A stretch of DNA of 64,000 nt from Rhizobium sp. CIAT894 (lineage in GTDB: Bacteria; Pseudomonadota; Alphaproteobacteria; Rhizobiales; Rhizobiaceae): contig NZ_CP020950.1 in assembly GCF_000172795.2 (NCBI RefSeq), positions 400,025-464,024 of the forward strand, in the 5' to 3' direction. Made by a program: the position numbers and the translations under genes. This document shows positions 20,094 to 29,835 of this stretch, piece after piece (positions within the stretch are counted from its first letter, which is position 1; each line of letters starts with the position of its first letter). The notes under the pieces were generated by a model. That model saw nothing but the letters and a program-made list of their open reading frames with translations, had not been told where the DNA came from and did no database searches.

Positions 20094-21133
20094 GAGCAAA
20101 TCCTGCTCAATCTGGGTCATATCCAGCGGCCTTAAGGTAGTTTGCGCATTCTGCCGCAGTGAAGCGAGGTATCAAGGCCCCGACCGCATCCCATAGAGCA
20201 TCGATCTTTCGCTCGGCTCGGCCTCGCAACATGGCTTTCAGCTTCGAGAATGCGTTCTCGATTGGATTGAAGTCCGGACTATAGGGCGGCAGGAACATGA
20301 GCTTGGCGCCGGCACGTTCGATGGCATCGCGGACACCGGCTATCTTGTGTGCAGGCAGGTTATCCATAATGACGACGTCGCCGATCTCCAGGGGCGGCAC
20401 CAGCACCTGTTCGACATACGCAAGGAAGACGTTGCCGTTCATCGCGCCATCGTAGACGAATGGTGCGGTCATTCCGCTGAGGCGCAACGCACCGGTGAAA
20501 GTCGTTGTTTTCCAATGGCCGTGCGGCACGCCGGCACGGCAACGCTCACCTCGCAATGCACGTCCGCGCAGACGTGACATCTTGGTCGAGAGGCCGGTTT
20601 CGTCGATGAAGATCAGTTTCTCCGGATCGAGGTCCAATTGACCATCGAACCAGGCGCGCCGGCGCTTCAGGACGTCCGGTCGGTCCTGCTCCAGTGCGTG
20701 TGCGGTCTTTTTTTAAAGGTCCACCCACGGCCTCGAAGCCAGGCGCCAAGTGCGCTGCAGCTGATCTTCACCTGCCGCTCGACGGACAAGCGCTCAACCA
20801 TCTCATAGAGCGTCACATCCCTACGCTCGTTGATCAACGCGACAACGAATTCCTCGTGTGCATCCACTGCCGAAGGTCGTCTCCAGCCCTGTGGCCGAGC
20901 AGTTAACTCACCCTCTTTCGCTCTTGCAATCCAGCGGATCGCCGTCGAAATCACAACTCCGAAACGAGCCGCAGCCTGTCGAGCCGACATGCCGGCCGCA
21001 GACGCTTTCAAAACCCGTATTCGAAGATCATCGCTCAGTGCTTGTCCCATCATCGACCTCTTCTCTGTGGAGTTGAATCAGCTTCGATGGACGCCGTGAC
21101 ATCACAATCGATTCATCAATCGCAGGACATGTC
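20094..21133 (-). mobile_element. IS630-family insertion sequence, copy A
   Basis: The element lies between TA dinucleotides at 20092-20093 and 21134-21135 and has the same termini as the copy at 1722, with one base lost at the far end (ATGTC instead of TGCTC). It is in the same orientation as that copy. It separates the nifH promoter from the noeL remnant. Confidence 0.9.
20107..21053 (-). CDS. IS630 transposase (two-phase frame)
   Basis: The HTH part (20667-21053, starting [20 protein letters not shown]) and the DDE part (20107-20637, with [10 protein letters not shown] and [20 protein letters not shown]) lie in different phases that meet near a run of seven T (A on the coding strand) at 20708. 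Frameshifting at such a run is the known expression mode of many IS630 elements, so this copy may be active. Confidence 0.8.
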
Positions 21134-21282
21134 TAGGTCGACCGCGCGCCAGCGCGACCGCGACCATCAGCAGGACAAAGAGCTTTGAAAACAGGAGACA
21201 ATCGCACATCCCTGTAGCCAAGAGAGATGGCGTATCGCACGGGAGACGCTGCGAGCGCCCAGGTGATAGAGCTTCGCCTTGT

Positions 21283-21737
21283 GGCTGAACAAGCCAACTT
21301 CGATCGCGCAGGCCCGCCGCGCCCGACAGCTGGCCAAAAACAGCGCCAGGAGCTACGACTGGGGCCACGCACGTGAGTATGTCGAGGGCATGTCGCGCAT
21401 GCTGCAGCAGGACAAACCGGATGGCCACGTCTTGGCGACCGGCGAGACGACGAGTGTCGGCCAATTTCTCGAGCGGGCTTTTGCCGACGTGAACATTACT
21501 TTGGAATGGAAGGCGTCCGGCGTCGACTGGCTACGACTCCGCGTCCGGTGCCTGCCTTGTTGAAGTCGATCCTCGATACCTCCGCCCGACGGAAGTTGAT
21601 CTTCTGCCGGTGATCCGACCAAGGCCCGCCAGAAGCTGGGCTGGCAACACAAGGCCCCGGTTCAGGAGCTTGTCGCCGAGATGGTGCGCGAGGATGTCAA
21701 GCACTGGAAGGCCCTGAACAGCCGGGAAGAGCTCTGA
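21283..21737 (+). pseudogene. noeL remnant (GDP-mannose 4,6-dehydratase)
   Basis: One frame gives YDWGHAREYVEGMSRMLQQD and then DGHVLATGETTSVGQFLERA, the well-known C-terminal core of GDP-mannose 4,6-dehydratase. After a frameshift near 21610 a second frame gives DPTKARQKLGWQHKAPVQEL to a TGA at 21735. The N-terminal two thirds, including the NAD-binding site, are missing. The enzyme would make the GDP-fucose precursor for Nod-factor fucosylation by NodZ. The NolK remnant follows directly, as in the noeL-nolK pair of broad-host-range rhizobia. Confidence 0.8.
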
Positions 21738-21840
21738 GTGTACGACTTGTCCAACAAGAAGATCTGGGTTGTCGGCCATCGCAGTATGGTCGGCAGTGCG
21801 CTTGTGCGCAGGCTCCGATGCCGTGCTCTGCGGCAGTGGC
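21738..21840 (+). pseudogene. nolK remnant (GDP-fucose synthase N-terminus)
   Basis: Immediately after the noeL stop a GTG begins VYDLSNKKIWVVGHRSMVGS and continues ALVRRL, the N-terminal NADP-binding GHRxMVGSALVRRL signature of GDP-4-keto-6-deoxymannose epimerase-reductase. Similarity ends after about 30 codons. Confidence 0.7.
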
Positions 21841-22147
21841 GTCAGTTAGCGGGTCGAACGAGGAGCGCGGATCGTGAACCCGCGAGCGCGCAAAAATACG
21901 GCATTAGCCGATGATGTTCATACTTCCACCAGGTGCCCGGATTGCGGTACCGAGGCTTCGGGGCATATGTTCCTGATGGTCCTGCTTGTCTCGAATATCT
22001 CACGCTTGACGTCTAAGCGTTCGCAGATCGAAAGGTGCGGGATGTGTCATCGTGTGGGTCGGTCCGTCATCGAGGGTTAAATAGACGCACCGATCACTGG
22101 GCCGCCACCGTCTCTTCGGATAACTTCAGCTATGGGACCATGCTCTT
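21841..22147. other. Region without a recognised gene, nolK remnant to nodA
   Basis: These 307 bases continue the nolK frame briefly and then contain nothing I recognise. No promoter or hairpin stands out. Confidence 0.4.
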
Positions 22148-22735
22148 TCATAGCTCAGGGCCATTCCGCTCGATCAAGGTCCCCGATGGCCAATCACTCA
22201 TTGAGCATCCTATTGGGAATACTACCAAAATTACGTTTTCACAGCGCGTCGGCGGGAGGTTGAGATAAACATCGGCAAGGGTGGATCGCACGCGTACCCC
22301 TTCCAAAACCGTCGCAAGACCATTTCGGCAGAGCCTGAGAACAAGGTTGCGCAACGCCTGCCGAACACCGCCGAACGCAAACCGAACGCCAAGTTGCTGC
22401 AGCACTGGGTAAACAATGCGCATCGAATTAATGCCGTACCCCTCAAGATCTGGACGCACGCCCCACAATCCAAGCTCGCATACGAGTAGATCGACCTCGC
22501 CAACCCGAACGAAACGACGCAACAACCCCATGTGAGCGGCCACACCGTGCGCATCATAGCCTATTACGCGAAGCTCGGGCCTAGCTCCTGACCAACTACG
22601 AGCACCTTCGAATGGAAGGGCGTTGTAAGCTCCAGTTGGCCCATAGGTCTTCCGAAAGAAATCTGCGAGCTCTGTGTGGTCAGAGAGCTCCAACTCGTTT
22701 TCCCAGCACACTTTCCACCGCACCTGAGGGCTCAT
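22148..22735 (-). CDS. nodA: NodA, Nod-factor N-acyltransferase
   Basis: This 195-residue enzyme transfers a fatty acyl chain to the free amino group of the chitooligosaccharide backbone. Family segments are [60 protein letters not shown] and the terminal [17 protein letters not shown]. The start at 22735 ([11 protein letters not shown]) matches the usual 195-196 residue length. A nod box lies 94 bases upstream on the same strand. No nodB or nodC follows. The middle ([14 protein letters not shown]) departs from the common IxHSIR form, so it is a diverged allele. Confidence 0.93.
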   Translation of the reverse strand: MSPQVRWKVCWENELELSDHTELADFFRKTYGPTGAYNALPFEGARSWSGARPELRVIGYDAHGVAAHMGLLRRFVRVGEVDLLVCELGLWGVRPDLEGYGINSMRIVYPVLQQLGVRFAFGGVRQALRNLVLRLCRNGLATVLEGVRVRSTLADVYLNLPPTRCENVILVVFPIGCSMSDWPSGTLIERNGPEL

Positions 22736-22828
22736 ACCTAAACCTCCACTTAATACTCTGTCCAGGCGTCGACAGAGCAACTACTTGATACGCACTCGTT
22801 GGGGCGCTTCTAATGGCACTGGTATAAG

Positions 22829-22876
22829 CTGGTGAAATCATTTGTTTGGATGGAACTCATCCGTCTAATGGATGCG
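22829..22876 (-). promoter_or_regulatory. nod box upstream of nodA
   Basis: On the minus strand the region reads GCATCCATTAGACGGATG, then after a short spacer ATCCAAACAAATGATTTCAC, which is the classic NodD-binding nod box with its ATCCAAACAAT-GATTTTACC right half nearly intact. It is oriented towards nodA, so nodA should respond to NodD plus flavonoids. Confidence 0.9.
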
Positions 22877-23612
22877 TTCCAATCAATCGGCCTGCCATCG
22901 GCTGCCGACGCCAGATGAAGCGGCCGGGCTCCAACTTCTTCGTGAACATGCCGCCTTGTCCATCATGCTGGATCATCTTGATCAGGCATCCAGGACATTG
23001 AACTGAAAAGTTGACCATGACTGAGAGGCTCGCTACTCAGGCAGAAGCAAGCCAAAGACGTTTTCGGCGATAATCAGGCAAATTGTCGAGATCACATTAG
23101 AACCCTCGGCGGAACCGGGCTGGTCTATCCCGGCGTCGAAAGTCGTCGAACGACCCGACCTGGCGGAGGGGTTTTTTCGGAATGTTCGGTTTGCGCCCGT
23201 CTGATTCCACACAAAATGGGACGCGGCGATAGGCAGCAGCATTCTCCTGTTGAATCTGAAAGGGGTTCCCCTCGCAAAACGCCCTGGTTCGCTTTGGCTA
23301 TCGCAGCCCATGGACCGGCACGCTGGGTATCGGCGAAGATTGCCAGAGGACATACTTGCCTGGCGATCCCGACCTCGGGAGAAGATGATGGGTACAGGAA
23401 TGGATTCGCAGATCAGTGCGTTTCCGGTGCAAGCTTTTAGGACCCCGGACACAGCAAACGTCTCCCAGGACTGGCGAGGCGGCCGCGAGATCGCAATTTT
23501 CTCCTAGATAACGGTATGAGGTGATCGTCATACCCTGGTCACCGGATGCCGATCGTCACGCACATGGTCTGGTACAGAGCCGGCGGCGCCGATGAGCCCC
23601 CGAGGAAATACT
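22877..23612. other. Region without a recognised gene, nodA promoter to metallopeptidase promoter
   Basis: About 735 bases contain only short overlapping frames that I cannot assign. A 22-base dyad (GGTATGA at 23513-23519 and TCATACC at 23528-23534) lies 85 bases upstream of the next -24/-12 promoter, the distance at which an enhancer-binding protein would be expected. Confidence 0.45.
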
Positions 23613-23618
23613 TAGTGA

Positions 23619-23635
23619 CTGGCACGGTTGTTGCG
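23619..23635 (+). promoter_or_regulatory. Sigma-54 (-24/-12) promoter of the metallopeptidase
   Basis: CTGGCACGGTTGTTGCG has GG and GC exactly ten bases apart and matches the RpoN consensus. The predicted start of transcription falls about 27 bases before the ATG. I did not find an exact TGT-N10-ACA site 80-150 bases upstream; a different dyad occupies that position. Confidence 0.8.
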
Positions 23636-23672
23636 TCGTCTCACGAAAGACAGCCGTTAACGAGAGGTCACG

Positions 23673-24587
23673 ATGATGGATGTATGCTCGATGGGGATGG
23701 TGTTGTGCGGTGGGTACCTTCTTGCTGCATCCGCAGGCAGACTCGGCGGCGCTGAGAATGTCTTATCTGACTCGCCTTTGTCCGCGGCTGATGTATCGAG
23801 TTTCGAGACTTTCATAGTTCGCAGCCCACCGACATCACTCAATCTGGATCCATTTTATGCCAAATATGCTGACGCAGCGGGCATACCTATTATTTCGTCA
23901 AACAAGGTTCCAGACACGGCACTATTGATCTCACGTGACATTGTCCTCTACATGTTGTCAGAACGCCGTGATGTCCGCGATGCTTTAATCCAGGCTGGAG
24001 CGCGGGTGGGCGTCATGGCAATTGACGAGACGACGACTGATATTCCCGAGCAGCGGGATTGGAAGAAGCCTCTTCCCGATGATCCACGTCTCACCCCTGA
24101 CGAGCGGCGGGATTACGCCAACACGATCGGCAAGATGACTGCCCGAGACTACTGGGCACAAAGGGCGCGCGGCATGGGCGGGCTCTACACGACGGGAGCT
24201 GTGGAGAATTTGATGGGCGTGCCGGGCACGCGGTATTACGGCGGGAACATTCTTGTTCACGAATTCTCACATAATATTTTCAACGCGCTGCGCACGGTAG
24301 ATCCTGATCTCGTTGCACGAGTTGAACGTGCCTATTCGCACGCCTACGAGAAAGGCCTCTGGGCGTGTTCCTATATGGAGAACAACGTCGATGAGTATTG
24401 GGCCGAGGGCACGCGATTTTGGTTCAATACGAACTTGGCTTACAGCCGAGGCAATCTCACCATTGCCACATCAGAAGATTTCGAGGCTCACGATCCAAAC
24501 CTCTATAATATCATGGCCGAAGTCTACCGCCATGACCACCACATTCTGGCGGATGTCTATTACCGGCATTCGGCGAAGTCGCAGTAA
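23673..24587 (+). CDS. Secreted zinc metallopeptidase (HExxH), symbiotic sigma-54 regulon
   Basis: This 304-residue protein (or 303 from the second ATG, with GAGAGG before it) begins with a hydrophobic stretch, MGMVLCGGYLLAASAGRLGG, that could be a signal peptide. The zinc motif HEFSH lies in YYGGNILVHEFSHNIFNALR at about residue 194. About 46 residues downstream ENNVDEYWAEGTRFWF may supply the third zinc ligand (Glu), as in gluzincin or anthrax-lethal-factor-like peptidases. I do not recognise a named subfamily. The strong -24/-12 promoter implies expression with nitrogen fixation. Possible substrates are plant or bacterial peptides, but the sequence does not show which. Confidence 0.75.
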   Translation: MMDVCSMGMVLCGGYLLAASAGRLGGAENVLSDSPLSAADVSSFETFIVRSPPTSLNLDPFYAKYADAAGIPIISSNKVPDTALLISRDIVLYMLSERRDVRDALIQAGARVGVMAIDETTTDIPEQRDWKKPLPDDPRLTPDERRDYANTIGKMTARDYWAQRARGMGGLYTTGAVENLMGVPGTRYYGGNILVHEFSHNIFNALRTVDPDLVARVERAYSHAYEKGLWACSYMENNVDEYWAEGTRFWFNTNLAYSRGNLTIATSEDFEAHDPNLYNIMAEVYRHDHHILADVYYRHSAKSQ

Positions 24588-24785
24588 TGTCCTTTGGTAT
24601 TGACTGCCGGCCTCATGCTGCAATCCCGCTGGAGACCCGAACTATCGCTGATCGTCCGTAATTTGTCAGAGCCAGCCATAAATTTGAGTTTCCGTTCAAT
24701 TGAAGCGCCCATGTTGTTCCCACGGGTGCATACCAAGTACTTCGTGGCCGCTGGAATTGGCTCCTTGTGCAACATCGAGACCAAA

Positions 24786-24835
24786 TGACCTGCCACTGAA
24801 TTTTCATCCGGCGGCGATTAGAGCCTCGGCGGTCT
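24786..24835. repeat. Short dispersed repeat beginning TGACCTGCCACTGA
   Basis: This 50-base segment abutting IS3 copy 2 recurs in inverse orientation next to IS3 copy 5 (44447-44496), and its TGACCTGCCACTGAATTTTC start recurs twice at 37581-37624. It looks like the end of another insertion sequence into which IS3 copies have inserted. Confidence 0.6.
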
Positions 24836-25727
24836 TGAACCGCTCCCAAACGTTGGACCACCGGATGCTAGAGTTTTCCGGCTTTACTCAGGGAGGCGGG
24901 CTGGTTGCGCACCCTGAATTCACCAACGAGATCGGCACCTTGTTGCCGATCGCACCATGAGGTCTTTCCTCATTGTAGTATCTACGCCAATCCTCCATCT
25001 TTTCGCGGGCATCCGCAAGGGTCAGGAACCAATGCTGGTTTAGGCATTCTGCACGGAAGCGGCCATTGAACGCTTCGATGAAGGCATTATCAGTCGGCTT
25101 GCCGGGGCGTGAGAAGTCCAACGTCACACCCTTGGAATAGGCCCGCAGGTCCAAGTCGCGCGACACGAACTCGGTCCCTTGGTCGACACGGATCGTTTTC
25201 GGATAGCCGGCTTTTTGGCACACCCGTTCAAGGGTTTGCACAACGTCTTCGCCTCTATAGCTATGACGTGGATCAAGCACCGGCACGTAGCGCGAGAAGG
25301 TGTCGACCACCGTCAGCACGCGCAGTTTCTTACCCGTTGCGAGTTGGTCATGGACGAAGTCCATCGCCCAGACGTCGTTGGGTCCGACGGCCATGTGCCG
25401 ATCCTCGCGAAGCTTGGCTTTTACCCCCCGCTTCGGTGTCTTGTTCCGCAACTGTAGCCCCAAGTCCCTGTAAATGCGGTAGGTTCGCTTGATGTTGGTG
25501 CCCCAACCCACGCGTTCCAACAGCACATGCACGCGGCGATAGCCGTACCGCACACGGATCTCGCAGATCTCGCGAATACGACGTTCCAGACCGGCCTGAT
25601 CAGCACGGCGAGAGGTATAGTGGTGAGTTGATCGATCGAAGTTCAACGCTCCACAAGCACGTCGGATCGAGATCGCCCAATCGCAGCACATGCCTTTCAC
25701 CATCTCCCGCTTCCGAGCAGGCCTTAG
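24836..25727 (-). mobile_element. IS3-family element, copy 2, truncated by IS5
   Basis: The lower terminus TGAACCGCTCCCAAACGTTG is intact at 24836. At the other side, identity with copy 1 stops at 25727, where the IS5-type element begins, so orfA and the upper terminus are gone. Confidence 0.88.
24888..25703 (-). CDS. IS3-family transposase OrfB (copy 2)
   Basis: The catalytic subunit is intact and nearly identical to the one at 37684, with VWAMDFVHD, TDNAFIEAF and EERPHGA. Because orfA and the frameshift region have been removed by the IS5 junction, it can no longer be made as the OrfAB fusion. The open frame runs a further 20 codons into the IS5 end. Confidence 0.8.
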   Translation of the reverse strand: MVKGMCCDWAISIRRACGALNFDRSTHHYTSRRADQAGLERRIREICEIRVRYGYRRVHVLLERVGWGTNIKRTYRIYRDLGLQLRNKTPKRGVKAKLREDRHMAVGPNDVWAMDFVHDQLATGKKLRVLTVVDTFSRYVPVLDPRHSYRGEDVVQTLERVCQKAGYPKTIRVDQGTEFVSRDLDLRAYSKGVTLDFSRPGKPTDNAFIEAFNGRFRAECLNQHWFLTLADAREKMEDWRRYYNEERPHGAIGNKVPISLVNSGCATSPPP

Positions 25728-26570
25728 GAGTCGTGGACTCTTGGGATTCCCAAAGGTGAGCAAATCAGATTCAAGACTGTCTTTTGGAGGCAGTCATGGG
25801 TGTTTTAGATCGTCTCATTCTTCGAGATGACCAGTGGGAGCGGATGTCTCGCCATATCATTGGCGACGATCGCACGCGTGGTTCGTCTGGACGTGACAAT
25901 CGCATGTTTGTGGAAGCGGTCTTGTGGATCGTGCGGACGGGTTCGCCCTGGCGCGATCTGCCGGAGGTGTTCGGTGATTGGAACAGCGTGTTTCGCCGCT
26001 TCAGCCGCTGGAGCCAAAAGGGTGTCTGGTGGCGTGTCTTTGAGGCGATGTCGGAGGATACCGACTTCGAATATCTGATCGTCGACAGCACTATTATTCG
26101 CGCCCACCAGCACGCCTCCGGCGCAAAAAGGGGGCTGAAGATCAGGCCCTTGGCCGTTCCCGCGGAGGCTTGAGCACCAAAATCCATATGGCCGTGCGTG
26201 GCCTTGGATGTCCCGTTCGTTTCATTCTGACCGCCGGTCAGAAAGGCGATGCCCCGCAAGCCGATCTCCTGATCGAAGACCTGCCAGCCGAGGTCGTCAT
26301 GGCCGATACGGCGTACGACAGCGACCGGCTACGCAAACTCATTGCCGACAAGGGCGCGCAAGCGATCATCCCGAACAATCCCTCGCGTGCCAAGAAGTAT
26401 CCGCTCGACAAGCAACTCTATGCTCAGCGTTATCTCGTCGAATGCTGCTTCTCGAAGCTCAAGCAGTTTCGACGCATCGCCACACGATATGAGAAAACCG
26501 TTCGAAATTACAAAGCCATGATCGCTCTGGCCGCAACAATCCTATGGCTCAGATAAGTGTCCACAGCTCC
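25728..26570 (+). mobile_element. IS5-family (IS427-group) insertion sequence
   Basis: The ends are inverted repeats, GGAGTCGTGGACTCTT at the left and, read inward on the minus strand, GGAGCTGTGGACACTT at the right. Two overlapping frames encode the transposase. It sits between truncated IS3 copy 2 and IS630 copy B. Confidence 0.85.
25796..26556 (+). CDS. IS5/IS427-group transposase (two overlapping frames)
   Basis: The first frame (25796-26173) starts MGVLDRLILRDDQWERMSRH behind a GGAGG site and holds the DUF4096-like N-terminus and the first catalytic Asp (LIVDSTIIRAHQHASG). The second frame (26170-26556) carries the rest of the DDE domain (VMADTAYDSDRLRKLI, the C-terminal FSKLKQFRRIATRYEKT). 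The four-base overlap suggests programmed frameshifting, usual for this group. Confidence 0.85.
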
Positions 26571-26933
26571 TAGAGCAAATCCTGTTCAATCTGGGTCATA
26601 TCCAGCGGCCTTAAAGTAGTTTGCGCATTCTGCCGGAGTGAAGCGAGGCATCCAGGCCCCGACCGCATCCCATAGAGCACCGATCTTTCGCTCGGCTCGG
26701 CCTCGCAACATGGCTTTCAGCTTCGAGAATGCGTTCTCGATTGGATTGAAGTCCGGGCTATAGGGCGGAAGGAACATGAGCTTGGCGCCGGCACGTTCGA
26801 TGGCATCGCGGACACCGGCTATCTTGTGTGCAGGCAGGTTATCCATAATGACCACGTCGCCGATCTCCAGGGTCGGCACCAGCACCTGTTCGACATAAGC
26901 AAGGAAGACGTTGCCGTTCATCGCGCCATCCTA

Positions 26934-27975
26934 GAGCGGGTCCTGCGATCGATGAATCGAATGTGAGGTGACGTAGCGAGCCGCATCTGATTCAACATCC
27001 ACAGCGAAGAGGTGGATGATGGCACAGGCACTGAGCGATGATCTTCGATTACGGGTAGTGAAGGCGTCTGCGTCGGGTATGTCTGCACGGCAGGCCGCAG
27101 CTCGGTTCGGAGTTGGGATTTCAACGGCGATCCGCTGGATCGCAAGAGCGAAAGAGGGTGAACTGACGTCGCGGCCGCAAGGCTGGCGACGACCATCGGC
27201 GCTGGATGCACACGAGGCATTTGTCGTCGCACTGATCGAAGACCGTAAGGACGTGACGCTCGATGAAATGGTCGGGCGCTTGTTCGCCGAGCGGCAGGTG
27301 AAGATCAGCCGGAGTGCACTTGGCGCCTGGCTACGAGGCCGCGGCTGGACGTTTAAAAAAAGACCGCACATGCACTGGAGCAAGACCGGCCGGATGTCCT
27401 GAAGCGCCGGCGCATCTGGTTTGATGGTCAGCTCGATCTCGATCCGAAGAAGCTGATCTTCATCGATGAAACTGGCCTTTCGACGAAGATGGCACGTCTG
27501 CGCGGACGTGCACTTCGAGGCGAGCGATGCCGAGCCGGCGTGCCACATGGGCATTGGAAAACAACGACCTTCACCGGAGCGTTGCGCCTTACGGGAATGA
27601 CCGCACCGTTTGTCTACGACGGCGCGATGAACGGTAACGTCTTTCTGGCCTATATCGAGCAGGTGTTGCTGCCGACCCTTCAGACTGGTGACGTTGTGGT
27701 CATGGATAACCTCCCAGCTCACAAGACAGCCGGTGTGCGCGACGCAATCGAGCGCGCTGGCGCTACGCTCATGTTCCTTCCACCCTATAGTCCCGACTTC
27801 AACCCCATCGAAAACGCCTTCTCGAAACTGAAAGCCATGTTGCGCGGCAGGGCGGAGAGGAAGATCGACGCCCTATGGGACGCAGTCGGCGCTTTGATAC
27901 CCCGCTTCACTCCTGCAGAATGCGCCAACTACTTCAGGGCTGCCGGATATGACCCGGATTGAACAGGATCTGCTC
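26934..27975 (+). mobile_element. IS630-family insertion sequence, copy C (nested)
   Basis: This is a complete element in plus orientation inside copy B, flanked by TA at 26932-26933 and 27976-27977. The uninterrupted target CGTAGACGAATGG is visible in copy A, so the TA duplication can be read directly. Termini are GAGCGGGTCCTGCG and GATCTGCTC. Confidence 0.93.
27016..27962 (+). CDS. IS630 transposase (copy C)
   Basis: The N-terminal HTH frame (27016-27402, [20 protein letters not shown]) and the DDE frame (ending at 27962 with [10 protein letters not shown] and [15 protein letters not shown]) meet at an A7 run near 27355, a likely frameshift site. No other disruption is visible, so this is probably the most recently active IS630 here. 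Confidence 0.82.
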
Positions 27976-28662
27976 TAGACGAATGGTGCGGTCATTCCGC
28001 TGAGGCGCAACGCACCGGTGAAAGTCGTTGTTTTCCAATGGCCGTGCGGCACGCCGGCACGGCAACGCTCACCTCGCAATGCACGTCCGCGCAGACGTGA
28101 CATCTTGGTCGAGAGGCCGGTTTCGTCGATGAAGATCAGTTTCTCCGGATCGAGGTCCAATTGACCATCGAACCAGGCGCGCCGGCGCTTCAGGACGTCC
28201 GGTCGGTCCTGCTCCAGTGCGTGTGCGGTCTTTTTTTAAAGGTCCACCCACGGCCTCGGAGCCAGGCGCCAAGTGCGCTGCGGCTGATCTTCACCTGCCG
28301 CTCGACGGACAAGCGCTCAACCATCTCATCGAGCGTCACATCCCTACGCTCGTCGATCAACGCGACAACGAATTCCTCGTGTGCATCCACTGCCGAAGGT
28401 CGTCTCCAGCCCTGTGGCCGAGCAGTTAACTCACCCTCTTTCGCTCTTGCGATCCAGCGGATCGCTGTCGAAATCCCAACTCCGAAACGAGCCGCAGCCT
28501 GCCGAGCCGAAATGCCCGACGCAGACGCTTTCAAAACCCGTATTCGGAGATCATCGCTCAGGGCCTGTCCCATCATCCACCTCTCCGCTGTGGATGTTGA
28601 ATCAGCTTCGACCGGCCCCGTCACCTCACAATCGATTCATCAATCGCAGGACATGCTCTAGC

Positions 28663-29169
28663 ATCGCCAAGCCATTTGGCGCAAACGACAACGATTTTCT
28701 GATCGAGGGGCTGCTTCAGACCGCGGCTAGAATTCGTGCTTTCGAAACGGCTTTGCGCAAGTACGCCGGATGTAACGAGACGCTGACTGCCGACAAGCTG
28801 ACAGTCGAGCAGAACCACAATGTTAAACGATATTCCGAAGCGGTGCAGGACTTGCGCGTCTGGGATGCCATGGACGCCATAGACGCCTTTTTCGACGTTG
28901 CGTCTTTTTCAAGGGCAGATACCTCAGTCAGCGCAGCGGAAGTTTCCGTATTTCTAAGCCTTCTTAATCCTGTGACCCCGATGCTTGCGGCGCGGTATGG
29001 TGCTTTCTTTTTCGGAGCCGGATGGCGGCCGGGGCTCGATGGCGGCACTATCCGGCCAAGCACCGGCTTACGCAAACCGGTTGATTTCCCATTGTTTAGC
29101 GACCCGATTCCGGAAGCCTTCATAGAGGCTTATGAAAGACGATTTAGGCAAGTCCGGCCGAATTCTTAG
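28663..29169 (+). pseudogene. Truncated ORF of unknown function beside IS630 copy B
   Basis: An open frame of about 168 codons continues out of the IS630 end (SIAKPFGANDNDFLIEGLLQ, AFETALRKYAGCNETLTADK, SLLNPVTPMLAARYGAFFFG) and stops at 29169. The composition looks like a real mostly helical protein whose N-terminal part was removed by the insertion. I recognise no family. Confidence 0.4.
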
Positions 29170-29275
29170 CTTTTAATGACGGCAACCGCTTTGACGATCC
29201 CGAGGCGAGTAACGCGGGCGCCGACCGGATGACGGCATCTCGATAGCGGAGAACGCAAGGCGGCAGTCGGGCGAC

Positions 29276-29464
29276 CTACTTCGTTCCGAAAGGCCCACGA
29301 CGGCTTTCTGGCGTGCGACGGCGTCGCGCTTGGCGGCGGGCCTTTCTATTTTTTTTAAGGAGCTCGGGAAGTGGGGCCGTATCCAGGATCTGCTCGGCGA
29401 GCAGTCTCTTCAGTGTGGCGTTCTCTTCCTCAAGCGCCTTCAGGCGCGTTGATCTTTTCATCAC
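29276..29464 (-). pseudogene. IS3-type orfA fragment
   Basis: The frame contains RLKALEEENATLKRLLAEQI followed by LDTAPLPELLKK, the coiled-coil C-terminus of a second type of IS3 OrfA. HTH and orfB parts are absent. The frame above it (29465-29630) reads through a short stretch I cannot place. Confidence 0.55.
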
Positions 29465-29778
29465 AAATTACTGGCACGCCACCAATATCTTGAACATGCT
29501 TCCAAACAGAAGGAGCCCGCCAGTCGATAGCCAGCGTTGGCAAAGCCTCTCCGGTATCGCGATATGATGAACCTACTTCCGCCCATCCGTTCACTAGCAT
29601 TTCATGTCGCTCGGTGACGCCGCTCCACATCGCCTATTGCTAAGGTGCCATTCGATATTTAAAGTGGATTATCTGCAACTATAACGTCTATCGTAACTAT
29701 GCGGCCTACTTAATTGATCACCAAACTAACCTAAGCCTTTTTGACGAACCTTCATTGGATCTATGCTGGAAGGTTCTG

Positions 29779-29827
29779 TACTGGAAAAATCGATTGTTTG
29801 GATATAAAATATCCGTTGTTTGGATGT
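29779..29827 (-). promoter_or_regulatory. nod box divergent from nodD
   Basis: On the minus strand the region reads CATCCAAACAACGGATATTT, then ATCCAAACAATCGATTTTTC, a close nod-box match. It lies 9 bases upstream of the plus-strand nodD and faces away from it. No intact gene follows on the minus strand, only IS debris, so its original target operon has been lost; it may still autoregulate nodD. Confidence 0.88.
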
Positions 29828-29835
29828 GACTAAAG

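Larger units (their letters stand above)
26586..28585 (-). pseudogene. IS630 transposase (copy B) interrupted by copy C
   Basis: The N-terminal part (27978-28585) begins [20 protein letters not shown] and the C-terminal DDE part (26586-26931) begins at [20 protein letters not shown]. They are separated by the 1042-base copy C, inserted in the codons between TAPFVYDGA and MNGN. Confidence 0.88.
26573..28658 (-). mobile_element. IS630-family element, copy B, split by another IS630
   Basis: The two halves (26573-26931 and 27978-28658) match copy A on either side of the insertion. TA dinucleotides flank the outer element at 26571-26572 and 28659-28660. The element has been inactivated by insertion of copy C at its internal TA. 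Confidence 0.9.
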
